The notes under the pieces were generated by a model. That model was not told the origin of the DNA, ran no database searches, and saw only the letters and a program-made list of their open reading frames with translations. From an uncultured Pelagibacteraceae bacterium (GTDB lineage: Bacteria; Pseudomonadota; Alphaproteobacteria; Pelagibacterales; Pelagibacteraceae), in NCBI GenBank assembly GCA_902603665.1, contig CACKVV010000002.1:1-45103 (forward strand): a DNA stretch of 45,103 nt, written 5' to 3'. How positions within the stretch are numbered: position 1 is the first letter of the stretch; every line of letters begins with the position of its first letter. Below, piece after piece: positions 8,810-17,921 of the stretch. A program made the position numbers and the translations under genes.

Positions 8810-9742
8810 ATGAAACTTCTCACGGGTAACAGTAATAAAAACCTTAGTCAAAAAATATCTAAATTTTTAAAAAACAGATTGGTTAATTCAAGTATAAGAA
8901 AATTCTCAGATGGTGAAATTTATATTGAAATAAATGAAAACATTAGAGGAAATAGTATCTTTGTAATTCAGTCAGTATCATCGCCAGCTAATGATAACCT
9001 TATGGAGTTATTACTATGCATAGATGCATTAAAAAGATCTTCAGCTAAAAATATAACTGCTGTAATTCCATATTTTGGATATGCCAGACAAGATAGAAAA
9101 GTAGTACCACGTACATCTATTTCTGCAAAGTTAGTCTCCAATTTAATTGCCAAAGCGGGTGCTGATAGAGTTGTGACTGTAGACTTGCATGCAGGTCAAA
9201 TTCAAGGTTTCTTTGATATTCCAGTTGATAACTTATTTGCAACGCCTATTTTTGCAAGACATGTAAAAAAAAGAATAAAAACTAAAAATTTGATTTGTAT
9301 AGCTCCAGATGTTGGTGGCACGGAAAGAGCTAGAGCACTAGGAAAACTTCTTAATGTGGGACTTGCAATTGTTGATAAAAGAAGACCAAAAGCAGGTCAA
9401 TCACAAGTGATGAACATTATAGGAGATGTACGAGGAAAAACTTGCATAATTGTGGATGACATCATCGATTCAGGTGGCACAATAGTAAATGCAGCTGCTG
9501 CTTTAAAAAAAAGAGGAGCAAAAGATGTTCATGTTTATGTGACCCATGGCGTTTTAAGTGGAGGAGCTGAAAATAAAATAAAAAAATCAAATATTAAAAA
9601 TTTAGTAATAACAGATACCATTGATAACGCAGCAAAAGTAAAAAATATCAAGAATATTGAAGTATTAACTATCTCAAATTTAGTTGGTGAGGCAATAAAA
9701 AGAATATCTAACTCAACTTCTGTATCAGATTTATTCAAATAA
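8810..9742 (+). CDS. prs: Ribose-phosphate pyrophosphokinase
   Basis: Makes PRPP from ribose-5-phosphate and ATP for purine, pyrimidine, histidine and tryptophan synthesis. 310 residues is the normal class I length. Motifs: FSDGEIYIEI near 30, the ATP-binding PYFGYARQDRK near 87-97, VDLHAGQIQGFFDIPVDNL near 125-143, and the PRPP loop IIVDDIIDSGGT near 212-223. It begins a run prs-rplY-pth-ychF that is widely conserved in proteobacteria; 13 bp separate it from pgeF. Confidence 0.97.
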   Translation: MKLLTGNSNKNLSQKISKFLKNRLVNSSIRKFSDGEIYIEINENIRGNSIFVIQSVSSPANDNLMELLLCIDALKRSSAKNITAVIPYFGYARQDRKVVPRTSISAKLVSNLIAKAGADRVVTVDLHAGQIQGFFDIPVDNLFATPIFARHVKKRIKTKNLICIAPDVGGTERARALGKLLNVGLAIVDKRRPKAGQSQVMNIIGDVRGKTCIIVDDIIDSGGTIVNAAAALKKRGAKDVHVYVTHGVLSGGAENKIKKSNIKNLVITDTIDNAAKVKNIKNIEVLTISNLVGEAIKRISNSTSVSDLFK

Positions 9743-9786
9743 TTTACTTGTAAATCTATATTTCATAAGTTAAAACGCTCAGTTTT

Positions 9787-10482
9787 ATGAGCACAATCCA
9801 AGCAACAATAAGAAATACTAAAACTAAAGGTCAAGTTAATCTTCTAAGGCAAACTGGACAAGTTCCTGGGATTGTTTATGGAGGAGAGAACCCTAATGAA
9901 AAGATATCTCTATCCAAAAAAGAGGTAACTAATTTAATTAATAAAGAGAACTTTTTATCAAATGTAATTTCAATGACTATAGATGGTAATGAACAAAAAG
10001 TTTTACCAAGAGAAATTAGTTTTGATACTGTTACAGATGAACCTATGCACATTGATTTTTTAAGAATCGTAAAAGGTGCAAAAATTATTTTAGAAATACC
10101 AGTAAGATTTATTAATCACGAACTTTCGCCTGGACTAAAAAGAGGTGGGGTTTTGAATATTGTTAGAAGAAAAGTAGAACTGAGGTGTCCAACTGAAAAC
10201 ATTCCAACTGAACTAGTGGTAGATCTTGAAGGTTTAGACATTGGAGCTAGTATAAAAATTTCATTTATCAAATTGCCAGAAAATGTGACTCCAACAATTC
10301 AAGGTAGAGATTTTGTAATTGCAACTGTTGCTGCTCCAACTGTAGTTAAAGAACCAGAAAAACCTGCTGAGGCTACAGAAGAAGCGGGTGCAGAGGGCGA
10401 AACTACATCTGAAGGTGATAAACCAGCTGAAGGAGAAAATAAAGCAAAAGAAGAAGCCAAACCAGCTGAAGAGAAAAAATAA
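9787..10482 (+). CDS. rplY: 50S ribosomal protein L25 (long CTC/TL5 form)
   Basis: L25 binds 5S rRNA in the large subunit. This is the two-domain CTC/TL5 form: an N-terminal 5S-binding beta-barrel (RNTKTKGQVNLLRQTGQVPGIVYGG, with the family's 'G.vPaVvYG' core at about 23-34) and the TL5 C-terminal domain (about 95-185). It ends in an acidic Ala/Glu/Lys/Pro tail of about 45 residues, which is common in alphaproteobacterial L25 and probably disordered. The start codon sits in the right arm of a small GCTCA/TGAGC inverted repeat (9777-9792). Confidence 0.93.
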   Translation: MSTIQATIRNTKTKGQVNLLRQTGQVPGIVYGGENPNEKISLSKKEVTNLINKENFLSNVISMTIDGNEQKVLPREISFDTVTDEPMHIDFLRIVKGAKIILEIPVRFINHELSPGLKRGGVLNIVRRKVELRCPTENIPTELVVDLEGLDIGASIKISFIKLPENVTPTIQGRDFVIATVAAPTVVKEPEKPAEATEEAGAEGETTSEGDKPAEGENKAKEEAKPAEEKK

Positions 10483-10511
10483 TCTTAATAGTGAAATATA
10501 TCTAAAAAATT

Positions 10512-11072
10512 ATGCTGTTACTAGTCGGCTTAGGTAACCCTACCCCAAATTCAAACAATAATAGACACAACATTGGATTTAAAGTCGTTGATGCAATAAA
10601 CCAAAAATTTGGCCTTTCAAAACAAAAGCCAAAATTTAAAGGCTTGCTTACAACTGGTAACATCGGTGAAAAAAAAGTTTATGCCATAAAACCTTTAACT
10701 TTTATGAATAATTCGGGAATTTGCATACGAGAATTATTGGAATACTTCAAAATGGATGCAGAGGACGTCATTGTTTTTCATGATGATTTGGATGTTGAAT
10801 TTGGAAAAATAAAAGCAAAATTTGGTGGGTCAAGCGCAGGTCACAATGGAATAGCATCAATCGATAAATTCATAGGTAAAGATTACTCTAGAGTGAGAAT
10901 TGGAATTGGAAAACCAGATAAAAAGATTTCAGTATCTGACTTTGTTTTAAATGATTTTACTGATGATGAACAAGAACACTTGGAGAAAATCACATCAAAC
11001 ATAATTGAATCTTTATCTATTTTAATTGATAAAAAATTAGATTTATTTTCTAGTACTGTAAACAATAATTAA
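10512..11072 (+). CDS. pth: Peptidyl-tRNA hydrolase
   Basis: Releases tRNA from peptidyl-tRNAs dropped by the ribosome. 186 residues, usual length. It opens with LLVGLGNP, then has the catalytic histidine H19 in NNRHNIGFKVVD (H20 in E. coli), KPLTFMNNSG near 60-69 for substrate binding, and HDDLDVEFGKIK with GGSSAGHNGIASI near 93-120. It follows rplY by 29 bp and precedes ychF by 4 bp, the conserved pth-ychF pair. Confidence 0.96.
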   Translation: MLLLVGLGNPTPNSNNNRHNIGFKVVDAINQKFGLSKQKPKFKGLLTTGNIGEKKVYAIKPLTFMNNSGICIRELLEYFKMDAEDVIVFHDDLDVEFGKIKAKFGGSSAGHNGIASIDKFIGKDYSRVRIGIGKPDKKISVSDFVLNDFTDDEQEHLEKITSNIIESLSILIDKKLDLFSSTVNNN

Positions 11073-11076
11073 TTTA

Positions 11077-12153
11077 ATGGGTTTTAAATGTGGTATAGTT
11101 GGATTACCTAACGTGGGTAAATCTACTCTATTTAATGCACTAACCAACTCTAGCAAAGCGCAAGCGGCTAACTTTCCTTTTTGTACAATCGACCCTAACA
11201 TCGGTTTAGTTCCAGTTCCTGATGAGAGATTAGATAATTTAGTAAATATTTCAAAATCCAAAAAAAAAATTTACACAACAATATCATTTGTTGATATTGC
11301 AGGTTTAGTCAAAGGTGCATCCAAAGGAGAAGGTTTGGGTAATAAATTTCTATCCCATATAAGAGAAGTAGACGCAATAATCCACATGATTAGATGTTTT
11401 GATTCAGACGATATTCAAAATGTCAACCCTGATGTAAATCCAGTAAGAGATTTGGAAATTATAGAAACAGAAATGAGGCTTGCAGATTTAGAATCTATTC
11501 AAAAAAGATTAGACAAAAAAAATAGAAAAAATATTGAAGAAGATCACGTTAAAATCTTAGAAAGAGCAATGTTATTAATAAATAATGATGAGAAATTGGA
11601 ACAGCTTGATAATGAATTTGAAAAAAAAGATATCAAAATATGTGGTTTATTATCAACAAAACCAAAGCTTTATGTATGTAATGTTGATGAAGATAGTATT
11701 GCAAAAGGAAACAATTACACAAAAGAATTTATAGAAACATTTGGTGAAGATAACACGTTAATAGTATCTGCTGATATAGAAAATCAAATTAATGATCTGG
11801 GTGACAAAAATGAAAAGAAAAATTTTATGGAAATGCTTAATATTAAGGAAACTGGTCTAAATAATTTGATTAAGAAAGGTTATAATTTGCTATCTTTAGT
11901 GACCTTTTTTACATCTGGTCCAGAAGAATCGCGAGCATGGACTATAACAAAAAATTGCTCAGCGCCTAAGGCAGCAGGAGAAATTCACACTGATTTTGAA
12001 AAAGGATTTATAAGAGCTGAAACTATATCGTACGATGATTTCATCAAAAATGAGGGTTGGGTAAAATCTAAGGAAAATGGAAAAATGCGATTAGAGGGTA
12101 AAGATTATATTGTAAAAGATGGCGATGTACTAAACTTTAGATTCAACACGTGA
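11077..12153 (+). CDS. ychF: Ribosome-binding ATPase YchF
   Basis: An Obg-family P-loop protein that prefers ATP and binds ribosomes. 358 residues against 363 in E. coli. G1 is GLPNVGKST (9-17), G3 is DIAGLVKGASKGEGLG near 71-86, and the altered G4 reads NVDED near 199, where GTPases have NKxD; this is typical for YchF. A helical insertion follows G3, and the TGS domain occupies the last 85 residues (FFTSGPEESRAW to the end). The 3' end overlaps the convergent petC by 24 bp. Confidence 0.96.
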   Translation: MGFKCGIVGLPNVGKSTLFNALTNSSKAQAANFPFCTIDPNIGLVPVPDERLDNLVNISKSKKKIYTTISFVDIAGLVKGASKGEGLGNKFLSHIREVDAIIHMIRCFDSDDIQNVNPDVNPVRDLEIIETEMRLADLESIQKRLDKKNRKNIEEDHVKILERAMLLINNDEKLEQLDNEFEKKDIKICGLLSTKPKLYVCNVDEDSIAKGNNYTKEFIETFGEDNTLIVSADIENQINDLGDKNEKKNFMEMLNIKETGLNNLIKKGYNLLSLVTFFTSGPEESRAWTITKNCSAPKAAGEIHTDFEKGFIRAETISYDDFIKNEGWVKSKENGKMRLEGKDYIVKDGDVLNFRFNT

Positions 12154-12906
12154 CCATATTTTTTTCATACTAAAATAAACCAAAACAGTAAGAATAATTA
12201 AATAAGAAATAACTCTAAATCCAGTTTTATGTCTAGTTTCTAGGTGAGGCTCAGCTGACCACATTAAAAAATTTACTACATCTTTAGCCATTTGCTCTTG
12301 CGTTGCTTTTGTACCGTCAGAATACTCTACTAAATCATCCGATAATGGATTAGGCATTTTTATTTTGTTTCCATACATGTATTTATTATAATAAACACCA
12401 TCATCTAATTTTATGCCAGACGGTGGGTCCTCATATCCTAGTAATAAAGAATACACATAATCTGCTCCACCCTTTCTTGCTTTAACAAGAACAGACATAT
12501 CAGGTGGATAAGCTCCACCATTTGCAGATTTTGCTTCCTCATTATTTGCATATGGCATTACAAATTTATCTGAAAGTTTTGCTGGTCTTGTGAACATTTC
12601 TCCAGTGCTATCTGGACCGTCTGTTACCTCAAAACTCGCTGCTATAGCTTTTGCTTCAGCCTCAGAAAATTCTGGTCCACCTTTCTCAGATAGATTTCTA
12701 TAACTTAAATACTTCATTGAATGACATGAGGCACAAACCTCTGTGTATACTTGATATCCTCTTTGTAATGATGCTCTATCAAATTTTCCAAAAAGACCTT
12801 TGAATGTCCAGTCTGTCTCCAAAAATTTTGCTGTATTTTCTGCAGCAAAGGATTTCGAATTTAAGACAAGAAATAATATTATTAAAAATTTAATTATATT
12901 TCTCAC
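12130..12906 (-). CDS. petC: Cytochrome c1 of the bc1 complex
   Basis: Haem-carrying subunit that passes electrons from the Rieske protein to soluble cytochrome c. 258 residues: signal peptide (about 1-21, ending SFAAEN), haem motif C58-A-S-C61-H62, the PPDMS-V segment carrying the axial methionine near 150, and one C-terminal membrane helix (about 232-248) that anchors the periplasmic domain. The start is a GTG placed directly after the petB stop with no gap, so translation depends on coupling. The last 24 bp overlap the convergent ychF. Third gene of petABC. Confidence 0.96.
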   Translation of the reverse strand: MRNIIKFLIILFLVLNSKSFAAENTAKFLETDWTFKGLFGKFDRASLQRGYQVYTEVCASCHSMKYLSYRNLSEKGGPEFSEAEAKAIAASFEVTDGPDSTGEMFTRPAKLSDKFVMPYANNEEAKSANGGAYPPDMSVLVKARKGGADYVYSLLLGYEDPPSGIKLDDGVYYNKYMYGNKIKMPNPLSDDLVEYSDGTKATQEQMAKDVVNFLMWSAEPHLETRHKTGFRVISYLIILTVLVYFSMKKIWSRVESKV

Positions 12907-14169
12907 TTAACTGATTTTCTCTACTTTATCTCTAGCGGCCGCAAGATTTGGTGAGCCTCCCAAAACTGGCTCAGTAATACTTAATGGCAAAGGTAGTGTT
13001 TTTTCCTTAAGGCCTAATACTGGGAGAATAATTAAAAAGTGAGCAAAATAATAAATTGTTCCTATTCTAGCAATTAATAAATATAGACCTTCTGCTGGCA
13101 TTGCTCCTACATATCCAAGAATTAAAACGTCAGCTACTAATATCCAATAAAATTGTTTATATAATGGTCTGAAAACAGCAGATCTTATTTTTGATGTATC
13201 TAACCAAGGTAAAGCTGCTAAAATTAAAATAGCTGATAACATTGCTATAACTCCCATCAACTTGTCAGGAACAGAACGTAAAATTGCATAGAAAGGTAAA
13301 AGATACCACTCTGGAACAATATGCGCGGGAGTCACTAAAGGATTTGCCTCAATGTAATTATCTGCGTGTCCTAAAACATTGGGTGAATAGAAAACAAACA
13401 TAGCAAATATGATTAAAAACATTAATAGAGCAAATGCATCTTTAATTACTATGTATGGATGAAATGGAACTGTATCTTTTGATGGTTTTTTAATATCAAT
13501 TCCAACAGGATTATTATTACCTGGTACATGCAGCGCCCAAATGTGTAAAACTACTAACCCTAAAATTAAGAAAGGTAGTAAATAGTGAAGAGTAAAAAAT
13601 CTTGTTAAAGTAGGATTATCAACAGAATATCCTCCCCACAACCATGTTGTTATACTTTCACCGACAAGTGGAATTGCACTAAATAAGTTTGTAATTACAG
13701 TTGCTCCCCAAAAACTCATCTGTCCCCAAGGTAGCACATACCCCATAAAGGCTGCAGCCATCATTAATAGATAAATAATTATTCCAATAATCCAAATAAT
13801 TTCTCTTGGAGCTTTATACGATCCATAAAATAAAGCTCTAAATATGTGAATGTAAACTGCTAAGAAAAACATTGATGCACCGTTTGCATGCACATATCTT
13901 AACAACCATCCATAGTTCACATCTCTCATGATATGTTCAACACTACTAAATGCATGATCTACATGTGCGATGTAGTGCATAGCTAAAACTAAACCAGTTA
14001 CTATTTGGGTTATTAAGCAAAATGTTAATATTCCACCAAATGTCCACCAATAATTTAAGTTTTTTGGTGTTGGATAATCAGTTAAATGATTTACAAGCGA
14101 TAATAACGGCAGTCTATCATTAAACCATTTTCCAAATTTTGAACTAGGCGTGTATTCGTGATCACTCAT
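12907..14169 (-). CDS. petB: Cytochrome b of the bc1 complex
   Basis: Membrane core of ubiquinol:cytochrome c oxidoreductase, carrying hemes bL and bH and both quinone sites. 420 residues with eight predicted helices, as in other alphaproteobacteria. Haem-ligand histidines occur in the second helix ([22 protein letters not shown]) and fourth helix ([20 protein letters not shown]). The Qo motif PEWY is present ([18 protein letters not shown]). [18 protein letters not shown] near 142-159 is the cd1-helix region. It sits between petA (8-bp gap) and petC (0 bp), all on the minus strand. Confidence 0.98.
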   Translation of the reverse strand: MSDHEYTPSSKFGKWFNDRLPLLSLVNHLTDYPTPKNLNYWWTFGGILTFCLITQIVTGLVLAMHYIAHVDHAFSSVEHIMRDVNYGWLLRYVHANGASMFFLAVYIHIFRALFYGSYKAPREIIWIIGIIIYLLMMAAAFMGYVLPWGQMSFWGATVITNLFSAIPLVGESITTWLWGGYSVDNPTLTRFFTLHYLLPFLILGLVVLHIWALHVPGNNNPVGIDIKKPSKDTVPFHPYIVIKDAFALLMFLIIFAMFVFYSPNVLGHADNYIEANPLVTPAHIVPEWYLLPFYAILRSVPDKLMGVIAMLSAILILAALPWLDTSKIRSAVFRPLYKQFYWILVADVLILGYVGAMPAEGLYLLIARIGTIYYFAHFLIILPVLGLKEKTLPLPLSITEPVLGGSPNLAAARDKVEKIS

Positions 14170-14177
14170 ATATTTTA

Positions 14178-14699
14178 TTATCCAATCTTAATAGTGTTAT
14201 TATTTACAAATTCATATTTTGGAACTTCCATGTTAGTTGGTGCAGGTCCCTTTCTAATTCTTCCAGAAGTATCATAATGAGATCCATGACATGGGCAAAA
14301 CCATCCGTCATAGTCTCCTTTATCTGTAAGAGGTACACAACCTAAATGGGTACACACTCCAAGCATTACAAGCCACTCGGGCTTTTTAACTCTATCTTCA
14401 TCTTTTTCTGGATGTTTTAAATCTCCTAAACTTACTTCTCGAGCTTTCTGAATTTCTTGATCTGTTCTTCTTTTAATAAAAACTGGTTTTCCTCTCCAAA
14501 GCACTGTAAGAGATTGTCCCGGTTGAACAGAGCTAATATCAACCTCTGTGCTTGCTAGAGCTTTAACTGATGCATCCGGGTTCATTTGGTCTACTACTGG
14601 CCAAATTGCTGCTCCAACTCCCACAGCTCCTGCCGCTGCTGTTGCTGTAAAAAGAAAATCTCTTCGTTCTGTCTTTTTTTTATCGTTTTTGTCCGACAT
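14178..14699 (-). CDS. petA: Rieske iron-sulfur subunit of the bc1 complex
   Basis: [2Fe-2S] protein that takes electrons from ubiquinol. 173 residues. The N-terminus has a twin-arginine motif (ERRDFLF, 11-17) before a membrane helix (about 16-36), as expected for Tat-inserted Rieske proteins. Cluster ligands are C116 and H118 (CTHLGC) and C135 and H138 (CPCHGS); C121 and C137 form the usual disulfide. First gene of petABC. Its 60-bp upstream region, shared with divergent trmL, has two palindromes. Confidence 0.97.
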   Translation of the reverse strand: MSDKNDKKKTERRDFLFTATAAAGAVGVGAAIWPVVDQMNPDASVKALASTEVDISSVQPGQSLTVLWRGKPVFIKRRTDQEIQKAREVSLGDLKHPEKDEDRVKKPEWLVMLGVCTHLGCVPLTDKGDYDGWFCPCHGSHYDTSGRIRKGPAPTNMEVPKYEFVNNNTIKIG

Positions 14700-14710
14700 C
14701 TTTATTAATT

Positions 14711-14726
14711 TATTACTTTGGTAATA
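14711..14726. promoter_or_regulatory. Inverted repeat in the petA-trmL spacer (distal)
   Basis: TATTAC and GTAATA are exact reverse complements separated by TTTG. The repeat lies 12 bp upstream of the petA start codon, inside the 60-bp spacer that must carry the petABC and trmL promoters. A regulator site for either direction is plausible; no protein can be assigned from sequence alone. Confidence 0.35.
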
Positions 14727-14731
14727 TATGA

Positions 14732-14745
14732 TTTCTTATAAGAAA
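14732..14745. promoter_or_regulatory. 14-bp perfect palindrome in the petA-trmL spacer
   Basis: TTTCTTATAAGAAA reads the same on both strands with no spacer. It lies 14 bp upstream of the trmL start and 33 bp from petA. It contains C/G positions in both arms, so it is less trivial than the pure A/T repeats elsewhere in the window. Candidate operator for petABC, possibly for the PetR/PetP-like proteins encoded at 3586-4693; that link is inference. Confidence 0.4.
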
Positions 14746-14759
14746 AAAGATATTTTTCT

Positions 14760-15248
14760 ATGGTAACAATGACACATAAACGGTTATTTTCTGGACCTAA
14801 AATCGCTCTCTACGAGCCTGATATACCTCAAAATACTGCTTCGATTATAAGAACATGCTCATGTCTTGGGGCGCATCTTGAAATAATTGAACCTTGTGGT
14901 TTTCTCTTTAATGATAAAAGATTTAAGAGAGTAGTTATGGATTACATAGACGAAAAAATGATTACTTTTTACAAAGACTCTGAAGATTTTTTTGAAAAAA
15001 AGAAAGGTGAAAGAGTTATTCTCATGACAACCAAAGCTAAGACAGGTCTTGATGTTTTCAAATTTAAAAAAAATGATACAGTGCTTTTTGGTAGAGAAAG
15101 TGCTGGAGTACCAGATTCAATTCACAAAAAAATCAAGAATAAAATTAAAATACCAATGATAAAGGAAAAAAGGTCTTTAAACCTAGCTGTATCGGTTGCT
15201 ATAACCCTTTCTGAAAATTTAAGGCAAACAAAATGGATAATGAAATAA
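14760..15248 (+). CDS. trmL: tRNA (cytidine(34)-2'-O)-methyltransferase
   Basis: SPOUT-class methyltransferase that modifies the wobble base of leucine tRNAs. 162 residues, near the usual 150-160. It opens with IALYEPDIPQNTASIIRTC, the TrmL signature for the N-terminal strand and helix, and has the knot motifs FGRESAGVPD near 113-122 and RSLNLAVSVAITLSE near 137-151. The start could equally be the ATG at 14769, three codons later. It overlaps hemF by 16 bp and is divergent from petA. Confidence 0.92.
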   Translation: MVTMTHKRLFSGPKIALYEPDIPQNTASIIRTCSCLGAHLEIIEPCGFLFNDKRFKRVVMDYIDEKMITFYKDSEDFFEKKKGERVILMTTKAKTGLDVFKFKKNDTVLFGRESAGVPDSIHKKIKNKIKIPMIKEKRSLNLAVSVAITLSENLRQTKWIMK

Positions 15249-16060
15249 AAAAAAAATTAGCCCGAAACTGGTTTAAAACTATTCAAGAGGTTTTGTGTAA
15301 AGATATTGAAGAATTAGAGGGTAAAAAAAATATATTCAAAATAACAAACTGGGAAAGAGGAAAAAAATCGAACGAAGGAGGAGGTCAATTTAGAATATTT
15401 GAAAATGGCAAAATTTTTGAAAAAGTTGGTGTAAATTTCTCAGAAGTTTATGGAAAATTCTCAAAAGAATTTAGAAATAAAGTTCCTGGAACAGGTAAAA
15501 AACCAAATTTTTGGGCATCTGGTATTTCTGTTGTAATGCACATGAAAAATCCAAATGTTCCTGCAATGCATTTTAATACAAGATACATTTTTACTTCTCA
15601 TGGTTGGTTTGGTGGTGGTATGGATGTAACACCATGTTTAAAAGATAAAAATTTAGAAAAGTGGTTTCACTCTGAATTAAGAAAAGCATGTAATAAACAT
15701 AATAAAAATTATTATTCAAAATATAAAAAATGGTGTGATAGATATTTTTATCTACCACACAGAAATGAACCAAGAGGTATTGGTGGAATATTTTTTGATT
15801 ATAAAAAGGAAAATTGGGAGAAAGATTTTGCTTTTGTAAGAGAAGTAGGATTATGTTTTAAAAATATTTTCAGAGAGATAATATTAAAAAAATCAAAAAA
15901 AAAATGGACTACCAAAGAAAAAGAAATTCAATATTTGAAGAGAGGTAGATATGTTGAGTTCAATTTATTATATGATAGAGGAACAAAATTTGGACTACAA
16001 ACAGGTGGAAATGTTGATGGTATATTAATGTCTCTACCACCAATTGCTAAATGGAAATAA
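15233..16060 (+). CDS. hemF: Oxygen-dependent coproporphyrinogen III oxidase
   Basis: Converts coproporphyrinogen III to protoporphyrinogen IX with O2, cytosolic haem synthesis. 275 residues. Characteristic stretches: HFNTRY near 112, WFGGGMDVTP near 124-133, YLPHRNEPRGIGGIFFDY near 172-189, and RGRYVEFNLLYDRGTKFGL near 241-259. It sits beside petABC, whose product needs haem, and overlaps trmL by 16 bp. The oxygen-dependent enzyme fits a strictly aerobic lifestyle. Confidence 0.96.
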   Translation: MDNEIKKKLARNWFKTIQEVLCKDIEELEGKKNIFKITNWERGKKSNEGGGQFRIFENGKIFEKVGVNFSEVYGKFSKEFRNKVPGTGKKPNFWASGISVVMHMKNPNVPAMHFNTRYIFTSHGWFGGGMDVTPCLKDKNLEKWFHSELRKACNKHNKNYYSKYKKWCDRYFYLPHRNEPRGIGGIFFDYKKENWEKDFAFVREVGLCFKNIFREIILKKSKKKWTTKEKEIQYLKRGRYVEFNLLYDRGTKFGLQTGGNVDGILMSLPPIAKWK

Positions 16061-16063
16061 AAA

Positions 16064-16540
16064 ATGGAAAAAGAACCTATCACCGTTAATGGTTTAGAAA
16101 AACTAAAACAGGAATTAACATTTCTTAAAGAAAAAAAGAGACCAGAAATAGTTGCGGCAATTGCAGAAGCAAGGTCTCATGGAGATTTAAAAGAAAATGC
16201 AGAATATCATGCTGCAAAAGAACAGCAGTCTCATAATGAGGGAAGAATTCAAGAAGTTGAGGATATTATAGCAAGAGCTAACGTAATTGATGTAACCAAA
16301 ATTTCTAATGATGGAAAAGTTATTTTTGGTTCATCTGTTTATCTACAAAATTTAGATACAAATGAAAAAATAAATTACAAAATTGTTGGTAAAGACGAGG
16401 CCGATTTAAAACAAAAGTTACTTTATTTTAAATCTCCAATAGGAAAAGGTTTAATTGGTAAAAACAAAGGAGATCTTGTGGAAGTAAATACGCCAGCAGG
16501 AGTAAAAAACTTTGAAATTATTGATGTAAAATATATTTAA
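16064..16540 (+). CDS. greA: Transcription elongation factor GreA
   Basis: Stimulates RNA cleavage by backtracked RNA polymerase. 158 residues, the standard length. The N-terminal coiled coil carries the two acidic tip residues in [17 protein letters not shown] (D and E near 41-44), and the C-terminal FKBP-like domain ends with [27 protein letters not shown] sequence. It follows hemF by 3 bp and overlaps the convergent CCA-enzyme stop by 4 bp. Confidence 0.97.
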   Translation: MEKEPITVNGLEKLKQELTFLKEKKRPEIVAAIAEARSHGDLKENAEYHAAKEQQSHNEGRIQEVEDIIARANVIDVTKISNDGKVIFGSSVYLQNLDTNEKINYKIVGKDEADLKQKLLYFKSPIGKGLIGKNKGDLVEVNTPAGVKNFEIIDVKYI

Positions 16541-17811
16541 TTAGAAAAAGTTTTTTCAATTTCTTTATCTGAAATACTAAATGAATTGTTTACCCAAATA
16601 TTTTCTAAATTTTTGAGTTTTTGCCCTAACTCACGACCCTCTTTTATATCAAATTTTTCCATTATACTTTTTGCTTTTATTGGAAAAACTGGTTTTTCTT
16701 TTTTCTCAAAATAATTTTTAAGCTCAATTAATTTTTTTTTCATTGAATTTGTTTTAATTAACTCAAAGTCAATTAAATCAATTATATTTGATTTATTGTT
16801 ATAATAAAAGATTTTCTCAAGGTTTTTTTTTGAAAAAAAATCTTTTTCTTTTAAATATTCAAAATTTGTCTTTAGGAATTTTATTCTATTTTTAGCGTCA
16901 TTAGATAGATTGAATTTGTAAAGAAAATAATCTGCATTATCCGTCTCGTCTAAAATTAATATAGCTAATAAAAAATCGAAACTTTTATTTATTAGTATTT
17001 CTTCTTTTTTCTTTTCTAATTTTTTTAATATTTTAAGATTAATCAATTGAGGAAATATAAGTGAGATAATCTCAAATGAAAAATTATCCTTAACTAATTT
17101 AAATAAAGCCCTTGATTTAAATATTTTATTTAATTCATCTAATAATCTTTCTTTGGATAGATTGGAAACACCGTTAATATTTTGTTTTATTGTCTTTTTG
17201 ATTTCACTGTTGTGATCTTTCTTACTATACAAAAGAAAAAATCTTATATATCTCAAGATTCTTAGATAATCCTCTTGAATTCTTTCACAAGAATTTCCAA
17301 TAAATCTTACTGTTCCATTTTGCAGATCATCTACTCCATTATTTGGATCAAATATATTTCCGTCAATATCGGCATATATTGAATTTATTGTGAAGTCCCT
17401 TCTGATCGAATCCTCTTTCCAGTCTTTTGTAAAAATTACTTCAGCATGTCTTCCATCTGTTTTAACATCTTTCCTTAAAGAGGTTATCTCAAAATTTTGA
17501 TTACCTATTCTTGCAGTTATTGTTCCATGTTTTATTCCAGTTTCAAAAAACTCGATTTTTTTTAATGTCAAACATTCTTTTACTTGATCAGGATTAAGAT
17601 TTGTCGCTAAATCTATGTCATCGTAATTTTCGTTATTTAAAATTTTTCTTACGCATCCACCAACATATCTTACATCGCTCCATTCATTATGAGTGGAAAT
17701 TGCATTAAAAATAGATTTTACATCTGATGTATTTTTAATATTTTGAAATAAGATTTCTTTTTGATTTAATTTTTTTTTAAAATTGAAAAATTTAGTAAAT
17801 ATATTGTTCAT
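16537..17811 (-). CDS. cca: CCA tRNA nucleotidyltransferase (class II)
   Basis: Adds or repairs the 3' CCA of tRNAs. 424 residues. The nucleotidyltransferase core has [10 protein letters not shown] (48-56) and the metal-binding D65-I-D67 in YDDIDLATN. Next come TSLRKDV, the ERRxRRDF-like [15 protein letters not shown], and the RILRYIRFF motif of the neck. A poly(A) polymerase is possible from the class II core, but the alphaproteobacterial enzyme of this size is the CCA enzyme. Its ATG lies 3 nt after the CCA end of tRNA-Gln (minus strand), so there is no room for a normal ribosome-binding site outside the tRNA. Confidence 0.88.
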   Translation of the reverse strand: MNNIFTKFFNFKKKLNQKEILFQNIKNTSDVKSIFNAISTHNEWSDVRYVGGCVRKILNNENYDDIDLATNLNPDQVKECLTLKKIEFFETGIKHGTITARIGNQNFEITSLRKDVKTDGRHAEVIFTKDWKEDSIRRDFTINSIYADIDGNIFDPNNGVDDLQNGTVRFIGNSCERIQEDYLRILRYIRFFLLYSKKDHNSEIKKTIKQNINGVSNLSKERLLDELNKIFKSRALFKLVKDNFSFEIISLIFPQLINLKILKKLEKKKEEILINKSFDFLLAILILDETDNADYFLYKFNLSNDAKNRIKFLKTNFEYLKEKDFFSKKNLEKIFYYNNKSNIIDLIDFELIKTNSMKKKLIELKNYFEKKEKPVFPIKAKSIMEKFDIKEGRELGQKLKNLENIWVNNSFSISDKEIEKTFSN

Positions 17812-17814
17812 ATT

Positions 17815-17889
17815 TGGCTGGGGTGCTAGGATTCGAACCTAGGAATGGCGGTACCAAAAACCGCTGCCTTACCACTTGGCTACACCCCA
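17815..17889 (-). tRNA. tRNA-Gln (anticodon TTG), CCA encoded
   Basis: On the minus strand, 75 nt give a full cloverleaf: acceptor TGGGGTG pairing with CACCCCA, D arm with AAGTGGTAAGG, anticodon stem GCGGT/ACCGC around the loop TTTTGGT (anticodon TTG), and T arm CCTAG/CTAGG with GTTCGAAT. The discriminator G is followed by an encoded CCA. It lies 32 nt after the ispE stop and 3 nt before the cca-gene ATG, all on one strand. An extended -10-like TGTTATACG (17908-17900) ends 10 nt before the mature 5' end, so it may also have its own promoter. Confidence 0.97.
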
Positions 17890-17921
17890 AAATTATTTTC
17901 GTATAACACAAAAAAAAAGCT

